Shown in pieces: positions 59,632-64,000 of a DNA stretch of 64,000 nucleotides (position 1 is the first letter of the stretch; every line of letters begins with the position of its first letter). The DNA comes from Pholiota molesta. Lineage: Eukaryota; Basidiomycota; Agaricomycetes; Agaricales; Strophariaceae. Under the pieces are notes generated by a model that saw nothing but the letters and a program-made list of their open reading frames with translations, ran no database searches and was not told the origin of the DNA. A program made the position numbers and the translations under genes. The stretch is from NCBI GenBank assembly GCA_014925825.1, contig JACGCK010000012.1:62001-126000 (forward strand), in the 5' to 3' direction.

Positions 59632-62093
59632 TACGAAAACAATCGTGAAGCTCGTCTGGGAGCTTGAAGGTGGGAAATATTTGCGTTCCCGCGAGCCCCG
59701 ATTCTCCGCGCGAGATGGGGTCAGCAGGATTAGCGGCCGATTCAATGTATTCGGTTTTTGGTGTGATAGCGAGGTCAGCAAGGACGAGGTGCGTGCGGCG
59801 CACAGAAAGATTGATATGTGAATTACCGCTGCGCCCTTTCCCGAGGGCGCCAATGGTACCGGTATTGTCGGAATGGATGAGTAGATGGGTGTCGCGAATG
59901 CCCTTGGCCTCCAGAAAATACGCGAGTAGCTCGATAGCGACTGTCTCGAGCCAGCAGATGTCGCGGCCTGCTATCTTCCAGGAGCTGGACAGGTGGAAAG
60001 CAGCCCACTCATTCCCAATGATGATGCCGATGCCCCAGGAAGTGGATGCATCCACAAAAATACCCAGATCTTGCAAAGCGCCTTTGGGCCGGAGGAACCT
60101 CGTGAAGCCGGCGTGCGAGAGCCTCTCGAGCCACCAGCGTAGGTCCGAGAGCATTGAGTGAGTGGGATGTCGGGTTTTATATTCGTCATCGTGGAAGGAT
60201 GCCGCGAAATTGGAAAGGGAGGGTAAGCGCGATCGTCCATCAAGGTAAACGAACGCGACATGGCACAAAGAGCCATGGATCTTCTCCACGTCGAGGAGAT
60301 GACAAGGGCGTCGCTCGAAGTCCTGAAGAAATCGGCGCACACGCTCGTGGAACTTCAGGCGCTTCTCCTCGGGCAGGCTGACCGTCTTCTCGGGGATGTT
60401 CCAGAAGAACCCGATAAATGTTGTCGTAAAGGCGAAGTCACTGCCTTTTTCCTTGTGCCAAGGGACCCGCAAAGGGGCGATGCGACGAAGGATTTCAGGC
60501 TTATCGTAGTCGTAACGGTATTCTCCATCTCGGAAGCGCCCATGCGACGTGGGTTGGCGGAATGGACTGAGATCGTCCTCGTATTTGGGAACGGGAAAGA
60601 CTCCCACTTCACGCATGATGTCAACGGTCCCATTACCGGGCATGCCAGCATTGCTGCTGGCGCTCGCAAGCCCAAACGGGTTTGCGTGGTCGATGAAAAA
60701 ATCGCCCGGCTTGCCTTGGACAACAAGCCAGGGTTTGTGCGCGGGAATGACGGGACACGTTCGATGGAATTTCTCAATGTCCATCGTGCATGCCTGTGTG
60801 CCAGGGGGGGCGACAGCGATCTGCACAATCAAAATAAGCATTCCGTAACGAATAACGGGAACGCGGGCACGAGAGAAAGCGAGAGACAGTGAATGGCAAC
60901 ACATTCAGAGGATGGGCATGGTGAACAACAACATGTTCGGGACACGCAGAACGATAACTCGTTCGAAAAACGAGGGGCCGCTGACATGGCCCCGAGTAAC
61001 GCGCTCGGTGCGCAAATACTCCAAAGCGGCACTGCGAGTGCCGCGGGATGAAAATAACCCCACGCACAAAGCGCAAAGGGGTCATATAAATGTCGAAACG
61101 AAAATGGTGGGGGAAAAGAGAACCGTAATATGAAGAAGAACTCACGATGTCAGCGACCATCGAGGCCGTGTCGAAGCGGGTCGGAAAATCTTCCTTGCGC
61201 ACATGAGAATTGACGGAAGAGTGCATTTTGGAGTCCTTGGAAAGGTGTCGGCATATTCGAATCTTGTCGGGGGTGCCGGGTTGTTGAGGTTGTATGGCCA
61301 CGATGAGAGGGGAACAATAGAAGGGACCGCGCAGGATGAGTTCGGTCGTCTCACGCGAGAAGGGACCTGACATCCTGCCGGAATCGACCTCCGAGACTAG
61401 ATATTCAGTGATAGCGTCCATGTGGGAGAGGGTTGAGGGATTGTTCTGTATAATAACAGTATCTACGAGACGAGGCATGCGACCAATTGGGAAACCGGAT
61501 ACTAAATTACGAACAAGGAAAGTGTAGCTCGAAAATAAATTATGTTTGTGAAGAAAAAGGTCAAATGCAGTGGAAGAGTATGGAGAAATGATTCTATTGT
61601 AAATTGAAGAGTGCTCGGCAGTCGAATTTTTGAGAGGGGAACGATGTGCAACGTAAGGTAAAAGGTCTACATAAAGAAGGTGAGGAGGGGGTGGAAGAGA
61701 GTCAAACGTTACGAGGGCCTGGAGAGGGACGGCAGGACCAGGAGAAAGCGTGGTGTTCTTTCGAGCCACAGAGGGAACAGAGGTGGGCGCGTTCTTCTTT
61801 GCTGTGGTGACAGGGAGGGCCTCGCTCGCCACGGATATTCCAGTTAATACAAAGGACGTTGTTGTTGGCGCCGACAAGGTTTCGGTCGACGTATCGCGCC
61901 CATGTCGATCTTCCGTCCTTGAATTTTGGCGCAGGGGAGGCGTTGAGATGGATGCGTGAGTCGTGTCCCCTCTCGCCGCAGATGAGGCAGTCGGCGTTCG
62001 AGGGGGACCTGCTGCTGCCTGACGGAAAGGGCTGGGAGGAGGAGGGGAAAGAGTTGGGGCGGCGGAAAGGAGTCTTGGTGCTCTTGTTTCCAA
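59624..62093 (-). CDS. Ngaro reverse transcriptase - RNase H (pol), intron-containing
   Basis: Copies element RNA into DNA. Upstream blocks are the DIRS/Ngaro type (FDLFLHKHNLFSS, SGFPIGRMPRL, SGRMSGPFSRET, GPFYCSPLIVA, KIRICRHLSKDSK, ending at MVADI). A 325-nt intron (61145-60821, GTGAGT...GTGCAG) joins this to IAVAPPGTQACTMDIEKFHR, FFIDHANPFGLASASSNAG and the RT active-site motif KYEDD. RNase H follows: GIFVDASTSWGIGI, a Glu in CWLETVAIELLA, HLLIHSDNTGTIGALGKGRS, and NPADPISRG. No in-frame ATG precedes the conserved N-terminal blocks (first at 61478), and the frame overlaps gag by at least 390 nt in +1 phase, so it is probably made as a gag-pol fusion by frameshift or splicing. The left bound is where I can follow the open frame. 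Confidence 0.88.
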
Positions 62094-63165
62094 GGAGTTC
62101 GCGTGTGAATGTCCCCTTGGGAGGCATGGAGGCCGCCATCATCTCGCGGACCTCTGCCATCATTTCGTGCTGTTTTTCGGCTAGCGCGAACGCCGCTTCG
62201 TATCGCTGTGGGACGAATTCTCCATAGGTAGCCCAGTGTTCCTGCCGAAACTTTAATTCAGCAGGCTTCCATGCCTCATACAGCTCGTCTTTCTTTTCTA
62301 AAGTGTTAAAGAAATTAAAATGGTCACTAAACCACTGGCCATGAGGACCATCACCACCGTCTTGGTCTCGTTCCCTCTGGAACAAGTACATGTTGCTGGC
62401 AGCCTCTGACCACTGGCTGAAGGACAGGGACAGCTCAGCACCAAATCTGACAGTCAGTTTGTCCACGTCAAGAATAGATATTCCCTTAGTCTCGCCCGGT
62501 TTAGGGTTTGACTTGACGGTTGGCAACGTGGAGGCTTCGGAAATGATCAAACGCAAGTTTTTGTTGAGAAAAAAGGAAAGCGGAAGAGCAACACAATCTT
62601 CTGTGTCGAAGAGACTCTGCGGGAACTTGGGTGTCCAGGGGACCCCGACGACATAACGAATCATTCTCGAGCCATCCATGCAGCGTCGCTTCATCACTGC
62701 AGCATCAGCCGCTGGAAGGGATTTTTCATCTCCAGCTTTTCTCTTCAGAGAGGCAGCCGCAGCCGCTGCTTCTCTGTCGAGAATCTCCTCATCTGCGATC
62801 CATTTCGCGAGACTCGGATAGATGTAATCGCGCACGGAATTAAAGAATGACGGCACCTTCAGTCTGGCCTGGTCTTCGGGATCTATGGTGATCAGAGACG
62901 CCGTCTCGGAACCCGCTTCTGGGTGGACCACTGGGTCTATGTGATGATTTAAGGTTTTGAGAGATCGGGCAGTGTTCTGTGCCTCGATCTCTTTGTTCCT
63001 CTGCAAGGCGGAGATTAATGGAAGAGACTTTAGAAGATTAATAATTACGGCCGTCGAGTGTGTACGACGGGCGCGCGGAGGGGGCACGAGATCTTCTTGT
63101 GGAGGAAGAGGCCCTGCTGGCTGATTTTCAGCCGGAGGGGGAGCAACAAGGCCTTCAGCGTCCAT
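61702..63165 (-). CDS. Ngaro Gag-like protein with zinc knuckles
   Basis: Presumed capsid/nucleic-acid-binding protein, 487 residues, single exon, ATG at 63165 just inside repeat A1. The N-terminus is Pro-rich, the middle is a helical capsid-like domain (FFNSVRDYIYPSLAKW, RMIRYVVGVPWTPKFPQS, FGAELSLSFSQWSEAASNMY), followed by a Ser/Pro/basic linker and two metal-binding clusters: CLICGERGHDSRIH (C-x2-C-x4-H-x4-H) and LCSLCGSKEHHAFSWSC (C-x2-C-x4-H-x6-C). Zinc knuckles at the end and the position before RT mark it as Gag. The last 390 nt overlap pol. Confidence 0.85.
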   Translation of the reverse strand: MDAEGLVAPPPAENQPAGPLPPQEDLVPPPRARRTHSTAVIINLLKSLPLISALQRNKEIEAQNTARSLKTLNHHIDPVVHPEAGSETASLITIDPEDQARLKVPSFFNSVRDYIYPSLAKWIADEEILDREAAAAAASLKRKAGDEKSLPAADAAVMKRRCMDGSRMIRYVVGVPWTPKFPQSLFDTEDCVALPLSFFLNKNLRLIISEASTLPTVKSNPKPGETKGISILDVDKLTVRFGAELSLSFSQWSEAASNMYLFQRERDQDGGDGPHGQWFSDHFNFFNTLEKKDELYEAWKPAELKFRQEHWATYGEFVPQRYEAAFALAEKQHEMMAEVREMMAASMPPKGTFTRELLGNKSTKTPFRRPNSFPSSSQPFPSGSSRSPSNADCLICGERGHDSRIHLNASPAPKFKDGRSTWARYVDRNLVGANNNVLCINWNIRGERGPPCHHSKEERAHLCSLCGSKEHHAFSWSCRPSPGPRNV

Positions 63166-63242
63166 TTTTTTACGAATTTAAGCGGAAAAAGAGGTGATGA
63201 TATGTAAAATAATAGTGAGAACGGATTTTAATGAGAATGAAA

Positions 63243-63453
63243 TCGAAAAAAAGCGATGGAAAATGAGGGGGACTCTATTTTCCGCGTCAGAAGAAGATTC
63301 TGCGCGACAAGAGCAGTCAATCTTCGGAGACTCGCTTTGTCGTCGTGTTTGTACGTGTAACGTACAAAGCCCTATGGGATCTTCTTCTGACGCCTTGACG
63401 TTAATTTATCCTTATATGAGCAGTCTGCATACTTTGACATTGCTCATCGCGGA
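63243..63453 (-). repeat. split direct repeat A1 (5' end of element)
   Basis: 211 bp, identical by eye to A2. It lies upstream of gag and should hold the promoter; on the minus strand it contains a TATA-like CATATAAGG near 63412-63420. Confidence 0.92.
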
Positions 63454-63555
63454 CTGAACTTGAAAGCGCTGAAGATTGACGTCAGGTGATAATGACATCA
63501 CGCGTAGCTACTATACTTACACCACTCACCATACACTACTTACTTTACTCTAACC

Positions 63556-64000
63556 ATGGAATCACTCAGAGCTGCAGCCGCCGATAAGCTTCTAGACACT
63601 GCCATACTATCCAGAGATGCAGTATTTTCTCGCGCGTGGTCGTATCCGATCCTTGGTATTACCTACCTTGGCACACACCCCTCGTTGTACAAGGCTATTA
63701 CCCCTGTTATCGCCAAGGCTGTCGCTACTTCGATAGGAATAACTGCAGCGCTCTTCTTTTTCACGTATCTTCCTCAAGTCGCCTTTTGCGCTCTTTTTTC
63801 GGGGCCGTTCGCTTTTATAACTGCCGCCGTCATGGTATTGTCGGAAGCATATGTTCTTGTGTCGATAGTGTCCAAAGCTTTCTTCCTGAGCAATGCCCAG
63901 GACCGCATTTGTATATCATTACTCGTTTTTTCACGCTTATCATCTCACATATGTCTTATTATAGTTGATGCGGTACTATTACAACAAGGAAACGAAGTGC
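63556..64000 (+). CDS. multi-pass membrane protein, EI24/RRT8-like (cut by window edge)
   Basis: The start is MESLRAAAADKLLDTAILSR, then a hydrophobic segment (YPILGITYLGTHPSLY), ITPVIAKAVATSIGITAALF, FFTYLPQVAFCALFSGPFAF and ITAAVMVLSEAYVLVSIVSK, so several TMs in the first 110 residues. An intron (GTATATC...TTATAG) joins DRIF to DAVLLQQGNEV at the end of the window. The AxxPVxxK, FSGPFAF and LSEA pattern is like fungal EI24/RRT8 (lipid-droplet/spore-wall) proteins, though I am not certain of the family. Its promoter has only about 100 bp between the retrotransposon and the ATG. Confidence 0.7.
   Translation, partial: MESLRAAAADKLLDTAILSRDAVFSRAWSYPILGITYLGTHPSLYKAITPVIAKAVATSIGITAALFFFTYLPQVAFCALFSGPFAFITAAVMVLSEAYVLVSIVSKAFFLSNAQDRICISLLVFSRLSSHICLIIVDAVLLQQGNEV

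Larger units (their letters stand above)
56782..63453 (-). mobile_element. complete Ngaro-like tyrosine-recombinase retrotransposon
   Basis: A 6.67 kb element on the minus strand with gag (63165-61702), RT-RNase H (about 62093-59624) and tyrosine recombinase (59631-57978). Terminal structure is the split direct-repeat layout of PAT/Ngaro elements: A1 (63453-63243), ORFs, B1 (57766-57393), A2 (57392-57182), 26 bp, B2 (57155-56782). A copies (211 bp) and B copies (374 bp) look identical on reading. No DDE integrase, protease or methyltransferase was found, which fits Ngaro rather than DIRS1 or Gypsy types. No target-site duplication is visible (flanks agctgagcg / ctgaacttg), as expected of recombinase-mediated insertion. 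All three genes read through, so it may be autonomous and young. Confidence 0.93.

Noticed and set aside
57182..63453. LTR retrotransposon with 211-bp LTRs
   Set aside because: The A repeats alone resemble short LTRs, but the element carries a tyrosine recombinase instead of a DDE integrase, has no target-site duplication, and has the B1-A2-B2 block outside, which is Ngaro/PAT structure.

Overview
The window is a gene-dense stretch of nuclear DNA from a filamentous basidiomycete, most likely an Agaricomycete. This rests on many short (about 50-60 nt) GT-AG introns per gene, fungal versions of housekeeping genes (MBF1, NOT1, EDE1, PIN4, NUC1, VMA13, YME2), a small tetraspanin, a GPI-type GH13 alpha-glucan enzyme and a Ngaro-type tyrosine-recombinase retrotransposon. 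Gene spans are given from start codon to stop codon, introns included. Both window edges cut a gene.

Layout. 0-6.3 kb: 5' part of a DHX35-like DEAH helicase (-), a tetraspanin (-), MBF1 (+), gamma-tubulin (-). 6.5-13.7 kb: the CCR4-NOT scaffold NOT1 (-). 14.1-19.5 kb: a sugar transporter (-) and a secreted alpha-amylase-family enzyme (+), divergently arranged around a 1 kb spacer that holds a scattered GCCGGA motif. 19.8-28.8 kb: a large alpha/beta hydrolase (-), TMA7 (+), striatin (+), and class II cAMP phosphodiesterase PDE1 (-). 28.9-36.8 kb: an unrecognised multi-exon gene with a broken frame (+) and the endocytic scaffold EDE1 (-), whose 3' third is also frame-broken. 37-48.4 kb: UBC11/UBE2C E2 enzyme (+), PIN4-like RRM-R3H protein (+), mitochondrial nuclease NUC1 (+), mitoribosomal mL46 (-), V-ATPase subunit H (+), TRAPPC13 (-). 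49.6-56.8 kb: a NUP1/NUP153-type FG nucleoporin (-) and the mitochondrial protein YME2 (+), whose start codons are only 51 bp apart.

56.78-63.45 kb is a complete Ngaro-like retrotransposon on the minus strand. It has gag, RT-RNase H and tyrosine recombinase genes and the split direct-repeat layout A1-ORFs-B1-A2-B2. Both repeat pairs look identical, which suggests a recent insertion. It landed about 9 bp after the ancestral stop of YME2. Beyond it starts a multi-pass membrane protein gene cut by the window end.

Most genes are unrelated housekeeping functions, so there is no operon-like logic. The transporter/amylase pair could be a small starch-use module (inference). The most interesting signals are a 2-nt micro-exon in MBF1, introns and nested hairpins inside the Ngaro element, an indel-rich patch at about 29.9-33.8 kb, a frameshift that cuts off the YME2 tail, and loss of two conserved His in the GH13 enzyme.
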